A DNA stretch of 23,125 nt from an uncultured Bacilli bacterium (lineage in GTDB: Bacteria > Bacillota_I > Bacilli_A > RF39 > UBA660): assembly GCA_934120635.1 (NCBI GenBank), contig CAKOUR010000018.1:1-23125 (forward strand), in the 5' to 3' direction. The notes beneath the pieces were generated by a model. That model worked only from the letters and a program-made list of their open reading frames with translations. It ran no database searches and was not told the origin of the DNA. Position 1 is the stretch's first letter. Every line of letters begins with the position of its first letter. Below, in pieces: positions 7,416-14,801 of the stretch. Both the position numbers and the translations under genes were made by a program.

Positions 7416-8669
7416 ATGTCTAAAATTATAGTTCATGGTGGCTATTCATTGTCTGGTGAAATTTGTGTAGGGGGTGCTAAAAATAGTGCTGTTGCTTTGA
7501 TACCGGCTTCAATTTTATGTGGAGAAGAAGTTTTTTTGAAGAATGTTCCTAATATTAGTGATATTGGGGCATTGGAAGATATTTTAAATTCTTTAGGATG
7601 TGAGGTTTCTAGGGGAGATCATAGTCTTAAGATAGATAGTAGTTGTATGGTAAATGCTGTTATTCCTTGTGATTTGTCTTCTAAACTTCGGGCTTCTTAT
7701 TATTTTATGGGTGCTTTACTTGGAAAATATAAGCGTGTTAAAATGTGTTTTCCTGGGGGATGTTCTATTGGAGAAAGGCCAATTAATTTGCATTTGAAAG
7801 GATTTGAAAAATTGGGGGCTACTGTTTTAGAAGAAGATGGTAATTTTACGATTTATGCGGATAAGTTAATTGGGGATGATATCTTTTTAGATGTTCCTAG
7901 TGTTGGGGCTACAATTAATATTATGTTAGCAGCAGTTCTTGCTAAAGGGAAAACAGTTATCGATAATGCGGCTAGAGAGCCTCATATTGTTGATGTTGCG
8001 AATATGCTTAATCAGATGGGTGCTAAGATTAGTGGTCAAGGTACTAGTAAGATAGAGATTATTGGTGTGGATTCACTTCATGGTACAGAATATTCTGTTG
8101 TTCCTGATATGATTGAAGCTGGTACTTATGTAATTATTGCTTCTTTGTTAGGAAAAGGTCTTAAGGTTAGTGGTCTTGTTCCTGAACATATAGAAAGTTT
8201 GACTTCCAAGTTGGAAGAGGCTGGTGTTCATTTGAAGGTTGGAAAGAATTTTATTCAGGTAGATGAAGTGTCTGATTATCATTCTATTGATATTAAAACT
8301 ATGGGATATCCTGGATTTCCGACGGATTTGCAGCAAGTTTTGGTTCCTTTTTTGGTTAGTTGTTCTGGTACTAGTCATATTGAAGAGACAATGTATGAGA
8401 ATCGTTTTATGAATGTTCCTGATACGGTGAAGATGGGGGCTAATATTCAGGTGAATGATGCACAGTTTGCTACAATATATGGGAAAAGTGAGTTAGTTGG
8501 TAAAAATGTTGAGGCTACTGATTTGAGAGGTGGAGCTTCTATGATAATTTGTGGTTTGATTGCTGAGGGAACAACGGTAATTACTAATGTTGGTCATATT
8601 TTGAGAGGATATGAGGATATTGTTGGTAAGTTAAAAAAAGTGGGCGCACATATTGAAATAGAAGAGTAA
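7416..8669 (+). CDS. murA: UDP-N-acetylglucosamine 1-carboxyvinyltransferase
   Basis: MurA transfers enolpyruvate from phosphoenolpyruvate to UDP-GlcNAc, the first committed step of peptidoglycan synthesis, in the cytoplasm. The 417-residue protein has the substrate-contacting K22-N23 (GGAKNSAVA), the catalytic loop cysteine C116 (PGGCSIGERPINLHLKG), which is also the fosfomycin target, and a late GYPGFPTDLQQ with the catalytic aspartate. Both halves of the inside-out barrel are present. Start ATG 7416 is chosen because AGGAG lies at 7403-7407 and family members begin at this point. In-frame codons upstream to 7311 lie in the leader and promoter. Low-GC Bacillota often carry two murA genes, and I cannot tell which copy this is. 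The downstream neighbour is also a cell-wall gene. Confidence 0.97.
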   Translation: MSKIIVHGGYSLSGEICVGGAKNSAVALIPASILCGEEVFLKNVPNISDIGALEDILNSLGCEVSRGDHSLKIDSSCMVNAVIPCDLSSKLRASYYFMGALLGKYKRVKMCFPGGCSIGERPINLHLKGFEKLGATVLEEDGNFTIYADKLIGDDIFLDVPSVGATINIMLAAVLAKGKTVIDNAAREPHIVDVANMLNQMGAKISGQGTSKIEIIGVDSLHGTEYSVVPDMIEAGTYVIIASLLGKGLKVSGLVPEHIESLTSKLEEAGVHLKVGKNFIQVDEVSDYHSIDIKTMGYPGFPTDLQQVLVPFLVSCSGTSHIEETMYENRFMNVPDTVKMGANIQVNDAQFATIYGKSELVGKNVEATDLRGGASMIICGLIAEGTTVITNVGHILRGYEDIVGKLKKVGAHIEIEE

Positions 8670-8810
8670 AAAAGAAATTTTTTTGCAGATATTATGTGAG
8701 TAATTGTTGTAATAAATAGAGTAGGTTTATATTGTGATTGATGAATATTTTAAAAAGTAAATTATAAAAAGTAAAAGTTAATTTGGAAGAGTCTTTTAGT
8801 ATTTTTTATA

Positions 8811-8837
8811 ACCAAAAATGAATTTGTTCATAAATTA
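8811..8837 (+). promoter_or_regulatory. Weak SigK-like promoter match ahead of the interrupted amidase gene
   Basis: AC at 8811-8812, 16 bases, then CATAAATTA at 8829-8837 fits the mother-cell SigK pattern AC-N16-CATANNNTA. The predicted start near 8843 would leave a leader of only about 10 bases and cut into the ribosome binding site (AGGTGAT, 8842-8848), which counts against it. No strong SigA promoter is seen in 8670-8852. Confidence 0.2.
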
Positions 8838-8852
8838 TTTTAGGTGATATTT

Positions 8853-9167
8853 ATGAATAATAACGATTTAGTAGGAATTGTAATTGATCCTGGTCATGGT
8901 GGTGAGGATAGTGGGGCAATTGGTAATAATCAATATGAGAAGGATTATACTTTGAAAATTTCTAAATATATGTATGATAGATTGAGAGAGTTAGGGGTTC
9001 CTGTAACTTTAACTAGGGATACGGATGTGACATTGACACCGATAGAGAGGGTTAATAGAATTCTGTCTGCTTATGGTGATGATCCTAATGTGATTGTAAT
9101 ATCTAATCACTTAAATGCAGGAGGTGCGGAGTTCAGTTACCACTACAAAGAAAAGATTGAGTATTAA
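8853..9167 (+). CDS. N-acetylmuramoyl-L-alanine amidase, 5' segment, interrupted by element 1
   Basis: This is the first of three pieces of an Amidase_3 gene, whose product cuts the bond between MurNAc and the stem peptide of peptidoglycan. Residues 1-91 are genuine amidase: VIDPGHGGEDSGA with zinc ligand H15, zinc ligand E29 in NNQYEKDYTL, and zinc ligand H86 in ISNHLNAGG. After GG at 9123-9124 the frame runs into element 1, adds an unrelated tail (AEFSYHYKEKIEY) and stops at 9167. The catalytic glutamate and all LysM repeats are missing, so this product should be inactive. Start ATG 8853 follows AGGTGAT (8842-8848). The gene resumes at 18284 and again at 22634, and all three pieces join in one frame. 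No signal peptide is visible at this start, as in CwlC-type mother-cell amidases, which also lack one. Confidence 0.9.
   Translation: MNNNDLVGIVIDPGHGGEDSGAIGNNQYEKDYTLKISKYMYDRLRELGVPVTLTRDTDVTLTPIERVNRILSAYGDDPNVIVISNHLNAGGAEFSYHYKEKIEY
9111..9144 (+). repeat. attL of element 1
   Basis: Amidase codons run up to the central GG at 9123-9124, within AGGTG (9122-9126), a pentamer also present at attR (18281-18285). The element arm GAGTTCAGTTACCACT (9129-9144) is the inverse of AGTGGTAACTAAACTC at 18262-18277, with one mismatch in 16. Placing the attR arm and this arm around the shared core gives an attP with a 10-base spacer centred on GG. Confidence 0.75.
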
Positions 9168-9274
9168 GATATGATTTTTGTCTAAAATCGTAGAAAAAAA
9201 TCAAAACTTGTAGTATTATATTGGCATAAAGTGCTAGTATAGACTTTTAATCAAAAGGAAAGTGAGGTGACAGA

Positions 9275-9871
9275 GTGGGTATTTTGGAAAAATTAAAGAC
9301 TATAGAAATTTCTTTTACATTGGATGATGCATTAATTATTTTAATGATGCTGGTGTTATTTGTCATTTTGATTAAGATTATATATAAGTTAATAAAATCA
9401 AAGATCAAAATAAAAACTGTTGCGATAGGTGGAATTTCGGTAGAATTAGAATGTAATAATGATGTAAAAAGTTTGGCTAATGATGTATGGGTAGAATTAT
9501 CTACAAGGAAAATAGCTTTACCATTCGATGAGGAAAACGATGTTATTGTGGAAGTGTATAATTCTTGGTATACTGTTTTTGAAAAATTTAGGGAAATATT
9601 AAAAAAAATCCCTATGAGTAAAAACAAGAATGTTGATACTTTAGCTAATATAATTTTGAGGGGATTTAATGAAGAGTTAAGAGAGCATTTGACTAAATGG
9701 CAAGCTAGATTTAGAAAATGGTATAAAGAGAATAAAAATGAAAGTGGAGATCCTCAAGAAATTCAAAAAAAATATCCACAGTATGAAGAACTAATAAGCG
9801 ATCTAAAAAAAGTAAATTATAAAATGATAGCTTTAACAGAAGAATTAAATAAAATAAGGAAGGGTGAATAG
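9275..9871 (+). CDS. Membrane-anchored protein paired with a TIR protein; candidate defence effector or sensor
   Basis: 198 residues. One or two closely spaced hydrophobic segments at about residues 16-40 (DDALIILMMLVLFVILIKIIY) are followed by a basic stretch (KLIKSKIKIKT), predicting a cytosolic C-terminal domain of about 155 residues. That domain is mixed and ends in a helical, charged region with KWQARFRKWY and KYPQYEELISDLKKVN. I recognise no named domain. Start GTG 9275 follows AGTGAGGTGA (9260-9269), a good site. It overlaps the ribosome binding site of the TIR gene, which starts 1 base after this stop, so the two are translated together. A membrane protein next to a ThsB-like TIR protein suggests a two-gene anti-phage module in which TIR-made signal acts on, or is triggered by, the membrane partner. 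This role is an inference. Confidence 0.7.
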   Translation: MGILEKLKTIEISFTLDDALIILMMLVLFVILIKIIYKLIKSKIKIKTVAIGGISVELECNNDVKSLANDVWVELSTRKIALPFDEENDVIVEVYNSWYTVFEKFREILKKIPMSKNKNVDTLANIILRGFNEELREHLTKWQARFRKWYKENKNESGDPQEIQKKYPQYEELISDLKKVNYKMIALTEELNKIRKGE

Positions 9872-9872
9872 A

Positions 9873-10385
9873 ATGTCAAAGCATAAAGTTTTTATTTCTC
9901 ATTATCATGCTGATGATGAGAAAGTTAATGAATTTATTGAATATTTTTGCAATAAGAAAGATGTATTTATTCCTAAAATAGTAGGTGATGACTATGATAC
10001 TACAATAGATAGTGAAGATTCAGAATATATTATGAGAAGAATAAGGGAAGATTATCTTACTGATTCAACAGTTACAATAGTTTTAATTGGTAGTGATACT
10101 CATAAGAGAAAATATGTTGATTGGGAAATTGCTTCTACTATTAGAAACGATGAAAATAATAAGAGAAGTGGATTGATAGGAATATATCTTCCAAATAAAT
10201 CTAATTCAGAAGTCCCACCAAGACTTCAAGATAATGTTGATTGCGGATATGCTAAAGTTTATTCTTATCCATCGTATGACCCAGATACATTAGAAAAATG
10301 GATAGATGAAGCATACGATAAGAGAAATGATGATTATTATAAGGTGGATAATTCTAGAGTATTATTTAAATATAATCGTAGTTAA
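9873..10385 (+). CDS. TIR-like domain protein of the ThsB/DUF1863 type
   Basis: The 170-residue protein consists of one TIR-like (MTH538/DUF1863) domain. It opens KVFISHYHADDEKVNEFIEY, the first strand and helix typical of ThsB, has ITVVLIGSDTH-like core sequence (TVTIVLIGSDTHKRKYVDWE, about residues 65-84) with the family's K/R-x-V-D-W-E-I, and a later GLIGIYLPN strand. In Thoeris systems ThsB senses infection and makes an NAD-derived signal that activates an effector. The classical ThsA effector (SIR2 or Macro) is absent. The only partner is the upstream membrane protein. Start ATG 9873 is used because AGGAAGGGTG (9857-9866) is well spaced, and the GTG at 9864 overlaps it. A terminator follows directly, so the two genes form a closed unit. 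Confidence 0.82.
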   Translation: MSKHKVFISHYHADDEKVNEFIEYFCNKKDVFIPKIVGDDYDTTIDSEDSEYIMRRIREDYLTDSTVTIVLIGSDTHKRKYVDWEIASTIRNDENNKRSGLIGIYLPNKSNSEVPPRLQDNVDCGYAKVYSYPSYDPDTLEKWIDEAYDKRNDDYYKVDNSRVLFKYNRS

Positions 10386-10405
10386 GGTCATGCAAATGAC
10401 TTTTT
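10384..10405 (+). terminator. Terminator after the TIR gene
   Basis: AAGGTCAT/ATGACTTT (10384-10391 with 10396-10403, one G-U pair) with a GCAA loop and a T-run to 10405. It overlaps the last base pairs of the TIR stop codon and closes the two-gene unit. Confidence 0.65.
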
Positions 10406-10434
10406 CTTATAGATTTATATATTGAGGTGATAGC

Positions 10435-11354
10435 ATGATTTATATAACAGGAGATATACATAGAAATTTTTATAGACTACATAATATTGAACAAAATAAG
10501 GATAATATATTAATTATTTTAGGGGATGCAGGCATTAATTATTGTTTGAATGAAAAAGATAAAAAACTAAAGAAAAATTTGAATAATTGAAATATAAAAC
10601 TATTTTGTATCCAGGGTAATCATAAAGAAAGACCAAAAAATATTTCAACATATAAAGAAATTGATATGTTTGGTGGTAAAGTATTTATTGAATAAGAATA
10701 TCCAAATTTAATATTTGCCAAAAATGGCGAATTATATGATATAGATAATAAAAAGGTATTATTAATTGTGGTGCTTATTCTGTTGATAAAAATTACAGAA
10801 TAATATATGGGTATCCATGGTTTAAAGATGAACAACTTAACAAAGAAGAAATGGATAATATTTTAAATAAATATAAAGGGCAACAGATTGATATTGTTTT
10901 ATCACATACTTGTCCATTAAAGTACGAACCTACTGAAGCATTTATGAAAGGTATTGATCAATCTGACACAGATAAATGTATGGAAAAGTTTTTAGATAAA
11001 GTAGAAGAGTCTATAAATTATGATAAATTGTATTGTGGACATTATCATACTGAAAAACAAATTGATAAATTAGAATTTATGTTTGGAAGAATTAAAATAT
11101 TTAACAAAGATGAATTTTATCCTAAATATGACAGAAATGGGTATGAAATAACAAGAGATGCTTATAGTCAAGATGAAGTGATGAGAAAAGATATATTTTG
11201 CCCTAAATGTAACTCTAAAAAAATTTTAATACAAAAGGGAGATGGACATAGAATTAATGGTGCAGATTTTATAGCGGTTATCTGTCATGATTGTAAAAAG
11301 GTATGTGGATTTAATGATGTTAAATATAAATCTAATTGTCTTAAAGAATTATAA
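10435..11354 (+). pseudogene. Calcineurin-type metallophosphoesterase with C-terminal zinc ribbon, decayed
   Basis: Conceptually translated, the gene has the metallophosphoesterase motifs in order: TGDIHRNF (D-x-H), ILGDAG (second metal site), IQGNHKERP (GNH), VLSHTCPL and CGHYHTEK. A C-terminal extension carries CPKC (near 11203) and CHDC (near 11287), a four-cysteine zinc ribbon. It starts at ATG 10435 after AGGTGAT. Three lesions break it: TGA at 10588-10590, TAA at 10693-10695, and a one-base frameshift near 10768, where LLIGGAYSVDKNYR is expected from the flanks. Codons 3' of the frameshift stay open to 11354. An ORF could restart at 10851 but would lack the first three metal motifs. I read it as a dead cargo gene. 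Confidence 0.85.
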
Positions 11355-11409
11355 AAATATAATATTTCTAGTGTTTTGCCAACTTATGCAATAAAATAAT
11401 AAAAATTCA

Positions 11410-11418
11410 TGTTATAAT
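11410..11418 (+). promoter_or_regulatory. Extended -10 promoter of the methyltransferase operon
   Basis: TGTTATAAT is a perfect extended -10 (TGn plus TATAAT at 11413-11418). No convincing -35 is seen at the right distance, as is usual for this class. The ribosome binding site follows at 11439-11445. Confidence 0.55.
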
Positions 11419-11454
11419 TATATTAGCACATAAAAACTAGAAAGGATGGTACAT

Positions 11455-12615
11455 ATGGTTGAATATAAGGTTGGAAGTTTATTTGCAGGCGTTGGTGGAA
11501 TATGCTTAGGTTTTAAAAATGCAAAGACAAAAAATTCTAAATATAAATTGCTTTGGGCAAATGAAATAGATGAATATGCATGTGAAACATATAGAACTAA
11601 TTTTTCACATCAGCTACTAGAAGGCGATATAAAATTAGTCCTCCATCCAGAATATGCCACAGATAAAACAGAACAAAAATATTATCAAAAATTACATGAT
11701 AAAATATTAAGTGAACCGATAGATATTTTGAACGGTGGTTTTCCTTGTCAAGCATTTAGTATTGCTGGTGAGCGCAAAGGGTTTGAAGATGATAGAGGAA
11801 ACTTGTTTTTAAATATAATAGATTTAATTGAACAATTAGGTGTAAAATTTCATAAGCCACGTGTATTATTCCTTGAAAATGTAAAAAATCTTCAAGCTCA
11901 TGATGACAAAAAAACTTATACGCATATTAAACAAAAACTTGAGAAATGTGGATATAAAGTTTATGAAAAAGTATTAAATACCATGGATTATACTGATGTA
12001 CCACAAAATAGGGAAAGAATATATATTATAGGTTTATTAAATGAAAATGATAAAAAAAATTTTGAAATATTTAAGAATATTGAAAGTAGGATAAAGAAGA
12101 AAGATAAAGCATCAAGAATTAAAGATATAAAAAAGGTTATTGATTATAATTTGACAAAAGAAAATGCAACTAAGTATTATTATACAAAAGAAAAATATCC
12201 AAACTATTTTATGTCAGATGAAGAATTTGAAAAATCTAATAAAAAAGAAAAAATTAATTTAACTACACAAGTTGATGAAATGTATGAATTTTATCAATGT
12301 AGAAGAGGAATGTACGTAAGAAAAAATCAAAGTGGCGTTTGTCCAACGCTTACAGCAAATATGGGAACTGGTGGTCATAATGTACCTTTAATAAAAGTAA
12401 ATGATGGTATCAGAAAGTTAACACCAAAAGAAACTTTTAAATTACAGGGCTTTCCTATTGATAATGGATACAAATTACCTATGGTTATAAATGGAAGACC
12501 ATATCCTGATTCTCAACTATATAAACAAGCAGGAAATGCAGTTTCTGTTCCAGTAATACAAATGCTTGCTACTGACTTGTTAGAACTATTAGAAAAATCA
12601 GATGTGTCTGAATAA
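11455..12615 (+). CDS. DNA (cytosine-5-)-methyltransferase
   Basis: This 386-residue enzyme methylates carbon 5 of cytosine in a target DNA sequence using S-adenosylmethionine. Motifs in order: I, GSLFAGVGGICLGF at the N-terminus; IV, GGFPCQAFSIAGE with catalytic C98 in PCQ (97-99); VI, LENVKN; VIII, PQNRERIYIIG; IX/X, FKLQGFP and QAGNAVSVPV near the C-terminus. The target recognition region lies between VIII and IX, including RRGMYVRKNQSGVCPTLTAN. The start at ATG 11455 is preferred over ATG 11446 because AAAGGA (11440-11445) abuts the earlier codon. The nuclease-like gene follows 14 bases downstream, so this is most likely the protecting half of a type II restriction-modification system. 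The recognition site cannot be read from the sequence. Confidence 0.95.
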   Translation: MVEYKVGSLFAGVGGICLGFKNAKTKNSKYKLLWANEIDEYACETYRTNFSHQLLEGDIKLVLHPEYATDKTEQKYYQKLHDKILSEPIDILNGGFPCQAFSIAGERKGFEDDRGNLFLNIIDLIEQLGVKFHKPRVLFLENVKNLQAHDDKKTYTHIKQKLEKCGYKVYEKVLNTMDYTDVPQNRERIYIIGLLNENDKKNFEIFKNIESRIKKKDKASRIKDIKKVIDYNLTKENATKYYYTKEKYPNYFMSDEEFEKSNKKEKINLTTQVDEMYEFYQCRRGMYVRKNQSGVCPTLTANMGTGGHNVPLIKVNDGIRKLTPKETFKLQGFPIDNGYKLPMVINGRPYPDSQLYKQAGNAVSVPVIQMLATDLLELLEKSDVSE

Positions 12616-12629
12616 TTTTGGAGGTTAGT

Positions 12630-13754
12630 ATGAATGAAGTAAAAATAAGTATTAATGATGCTAAAAAGGCAGTATATTTTATTGCTAATTTAACACAAAT
12701 GCAAGGTGATAGACCTATGCAAGGTGCTTTAACATCTAAAGCAGATTATATGGGTGGAATTTTTGATAGATGGATAAATATAATTCCTGAAAGTGTTTTA
12801 TTTGATAAAATTATTTTACCTCAAGTTTTTAAAGGCGAAAAGGTTGAAGTTATTACTGATTATTATGATTATAATCCTAAAACTGCGGGGATTGCTCCAG
12901 ATGTTATTGGAATAAAATATAAAAAGAGAGCTATTCCATTTGTAAAGTTTGATAATCATTGGTTTCCAATAGAAAAAAGACCACAAATAGAAGTTAAAAC
13001 ATTCAAAAAGAATCAATATATGATTTCATTAAGAAATCAAGGTTATGATCAAAAATACTTAGTAATGGCTGAGGCAAATTTTAGAGTAGATTACTTAATA
13101 CCACTATTAAATAAAGCGTTATTTTCAAAACAAATTTTCTTAGATTTACATATGGATGATAAAATATTTATAATTTCAAATGATGAAGGTAATATAGCGC
13201 AACCTCATAAAGTTGAGTTATCAGATAAAACATTAGGTTCTGTAAAATTGTTAGTAGTTACGACAGCAGAAGATTTTATGAAAAAGGCTGTCAAATGTGA
13301 ATCTCGTGTTAGCATTGAATATATAAAAACATGTGAGGAATATCCAGCTAATAAATTAAAAGATGCATATTGTGGTAATTTGTTAGATTATTGTAACGCA
13401 AATGAAAATGGACTATATTATTTTAATTCAAATTGGTATGAAAATGTAGATGAAGAAGGTATTACATATAAAAATGGTAAAAAAGTAAGAACAACAGGTT
13501 TTTATGTTTCATCACCAGAAGATGTTGATATATTGAAGATTAATAAAAATAATTTTTATATTAAAGCAAAAAAAGATTGCATGTGGCAAAACAATAATTT
13601 ATTAAAAGATCATGTTTATAGAATTACATTTGATATTTTAGATAGAAGTAGTAATGATGGTGAAGAATATTTTATGTCAAAGCATGATATTGATAAATTA
13701 AATGACTCTATGAATAAGTTAGCTTCAGACTTAAAACAAGCAGTTTTAGATTAA
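12630..13754 (+). CDS. Putative type II restriction endonuclease, PD-(D/E)XK fold
   Basis: 374 residues, without clear similarity to a named enzyme from memory. The candidate active site is D91 (GIAPDVIGIKY) followed 30 residues later by E121-V-K123 (QIEVKTFKKNQYMISLR), which fits the PD-(D/E)XK nuclease pattern. A downstream QGYDQKYLVMAEANFRVDYL stretch, seen in pieces, continues the core. The C-terminal half (about 230-374) has a different character and could bind DNA. Start ATG 12630 follows GGAGG (12620-12624), while a TTG at 12618 overlaps that site. It sits directly behind the methyltransferase and before the ASCH gene with short gaps. The restriction role follows mainly from this pairing and the motif spacing. 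Confidence 0.72.
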   Translation: MNEVKISINDAKKAVYFIANLTQMQGDRPMQGALTSKADYMGGIFDRWINIIPESVLFDKIILPQVFKGEKVEVITDYYDYNPKTAGIAPDVIGIKYKKRAIPFVKFDNHWFPIEKRPQIEVKTFKKNQYMISLRNQGYDQKYLVMAEANFRVDYLIPLLNKALFSKQIFLDLHMDDKIFIISNDEGNIAQPHKVELSDKTLGSVKLLVVTTAEDFMKKAVKCESRVSIEYIKTCEEYPANKLKDAYCGNLLDYCNANENGLYYFNSNWYENVDEEGITYKNGKKVRTTGFYVSSPEDVDILKINKNNFYIKAKKDCMWQNNNLLKDHVYRITFDILDRSSNDGEEYFMSKHDIDKLNDSMNKLASDLKQAVLD

Positions 13755-13771
13755 AAAGAGCGTTAGTGTTT

Positions 13772-14164
13772 ATGAAAGTATTAACAATTAAAGAACCATT
13801 TGCTACATTGATCAAAAATAGAGTTAAATATATTGAAACAAGAAGTTGGAAAACTAATTATCGTGGAGAATTATACATACAAGCGGGAGTTGCAAAAATA
13901 AGAAAAGAAGTAAAAGAAAGAGAAGGATTATCTGAACTTTATAATGAAGATGAACTTAATTATGGACATATAATATGTAAGTGTAATTTAGTTGATTGTA
14001 TTTATATGACAGAAGAGTTTATAAAAAAAGAGAAAGAAAAAAACAAAAATAATTTTATTGCAGGTCATTATGAAGTTGGAAGATATGCATGGGTTTTGGA
14101 AGATGTGAAACCCATTACTCCAATAAAAGTAAAAGGCCAGTTGGGAATATGGAATTATAAATAA
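13772..14164 (+). CDS. ASCH domain protein
   Basis: 130 residues forming a single ASCH (PUA-like) domain: MKVLTIKEPFATLIKNRVKYIETRSWKTNYRGELYI at the N-terminus (split here by its hallmarks, IKEPFATLI, K-x-IETRSWKTNYRG), then GHIICKCNLVDCI and a C-terminal YEVGRYAWVLEDVKPI. ASCH domains bind RNA or DNA or act on modified nucleosides. The related EVE domains read modified DNA bases. Start ATG 13772 is preferred over GTG 13766 by comparison with the family. It lies 17 bases after the putative endonuclease and has the same orientation, so it is the third gene of the restriction-modification operon. A role in reading or handling methylated cytosine is an attractive inference only. Confidence 0.85.
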   Translation: MKVLTIKEPFATLIKNRVKYIETRSWKTNYRGELYIQAGVAKIRKEVKEREGLSELYNEDELNYGHIICKCNLVDCIYMTEEFIKKEKEKNKNNFIAGHYEVGRYAWVLEDVKPITPIKVKGQLGIWNYK

Positions 14165-14346
14165 TATAAAAAATTGCTATAGTACCAGTATTATTTTGGT
14201 AAGAATTTAGTAATTAAAAATTACATATACCTGTCAATAACATAGAATCTATTAAAGTATCTATTTATATAAATGCAGTATTTATAAGGCTTTATAGAGA
14301 TTTTATACAACATTTTTCTCAAGATTAATACAACATTTATTACTAA

Positions 14347-14374
14347 TTGATTTTCGACAATCATGTGATACAAT
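14347..14374 (+). promoter_or_regulatory. Promoter for a short structured transcript
   Basis: TTGATT (14347-14352), 16 bases, TACAAT (14369-14374) with TGA in front (14366-14368) as an extended -10. The transcript would start near 14381 and meet the strong terminator ending at 14450. Confidence 0.5.
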
Positions 14375-14380
14375 ATAGTA

Positions 14381-14450
14381 GAATATGAAATAATAATGCA
14401 ATTATATGTATTTATAGCATTGACCTTTTCTGTAAGGTCAATGCTTTTTT
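14381..14450 (+). ncRNA. Candidate small RNA of about 70 nucleotides
   Basis: The unit has its own promoter (14347-14374) and ends in a strong intrinsic terminator. There is no ORF of note between. An outer inverted repeat, TAGAATATGAAA (14379-14390) with TTTCATATTCTA (14448-14459), flanks the inner 12-bp hairpin. No known RNA family is recognised. It could also be a regulatory leader or a cis DNA site. Confidence 0.35.
14416..14450 (+). terminator. Strong intrinsic terminator
   Basis: AGCATTGACCTT/AAGGTCAATGCT (14416-14427 with 14434-14445) is a perfect 12-bp stem with a 6-base loop, followed by five T. It lies 250 bases after the ASCH gene and may serve both that operon and the short transcript. 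Confidence 0.85.
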
Positions 14451-14560
14451 CATATTCTAAAATCCCCCTTTAAATTCAATATAAAAAGTTTGGTACTAAG
14501 TTTTAATTATCATTTTATATTTTTAATACCAAAAAACATAGTTAGTTATTTTAAAAAATG

Positions 14561-14619
14561 TGTACAGTTGTATAACGCCCCTTATAATATAAGGAATCAA
14601 AAGTATACAATTGTATAAC
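14561..14619 (+). repeat. Operator-like or iteron-like repeat cluster
   Basis: TTGTATAAC occurs at 14568-14576 and 14611-14619. The second copy is half of a near-palindrome GTATACAATTGTATAA (14603-14618). Between them lies the 15-base palindrome CCTTATA-A-TATAAGG (14580-14594). Such clusters suit binding by the ribbon-helix-helix-like protein encoded at 14802. Confidence 0.5.
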
Positions 14620-14658
14620 AAATATGAAAAGTGTAAACACTACTTAATTTTATAAATG

Positions 14659-14718
14659 CTTATAAAATAAGGTAAAACTCACCACTGGTGAGTTGTTTGT
14701 AAACAGGTTTATCCTGCT
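14659..14718 (+). repeat. Cis-acting block shared with element 2
   Basis: CTTATAAAATAAGG (14659-14672) is identical to 20585-20598 in element 2, and TTATCCTGCT (14709-14718) to 20627-20636, in the same order and with similar spacing. Between them is the 19-base palindrome AACTCACCA-C-TGGTGAGTT (14676-14694). Possibilities include a transfer origin or a replication/regulatory site. Confidence 0.5.
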
Positions 14719-14801
14719 TTATCAAAATCCTTTTCCTAAAATAGTGTTTAAAAATTAATGTGCATACAATAGTACCAATTTTTAGAAAGGAGAGTGAAAA
14801 A

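Larger units (their letters stand above)
14165..14801 (+). other. 637-base non-coding region of element 1 with nested hairpins, repeats and palindromes
   Basis: No convincing gene lies here. It contains an extended -10 promoter (14366-14374), nested inverted repeats ending in a terminator (14379-14459), repeated TTGTATAAC sites with a CCTTATA-A-TATAAGG palindrome (14561-14619), the 14-base CTTATAAAATAAGG (14659-14672) shared with element 2, a 19-base palindrome (14676-14694) and the shared TTATCCTGCT (14709-14718). It separates the cargo from the regulatory and recombinase genes. Confidence 0.7.

Noticed and set aside
8668..8684. Terminator after murA (A6-GAAA-T7)
   Set aside because: The stem is purely A-T and six pairs long, too weak to call a terminator in a genome this AT-rich.
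10435..10770. TGA read as an amino acid in the phosphoesterase gene
   Set aside because: The same gene also has a TAA and a frameshift, and other genes in the window end in TGA, so recoding is not needed.
14561..14720. CRISPR array
   Set aside because: The repeats are short, few, irregularly spaced and palindromic, with no repeat-spacer pattern and no cas gene in the window.
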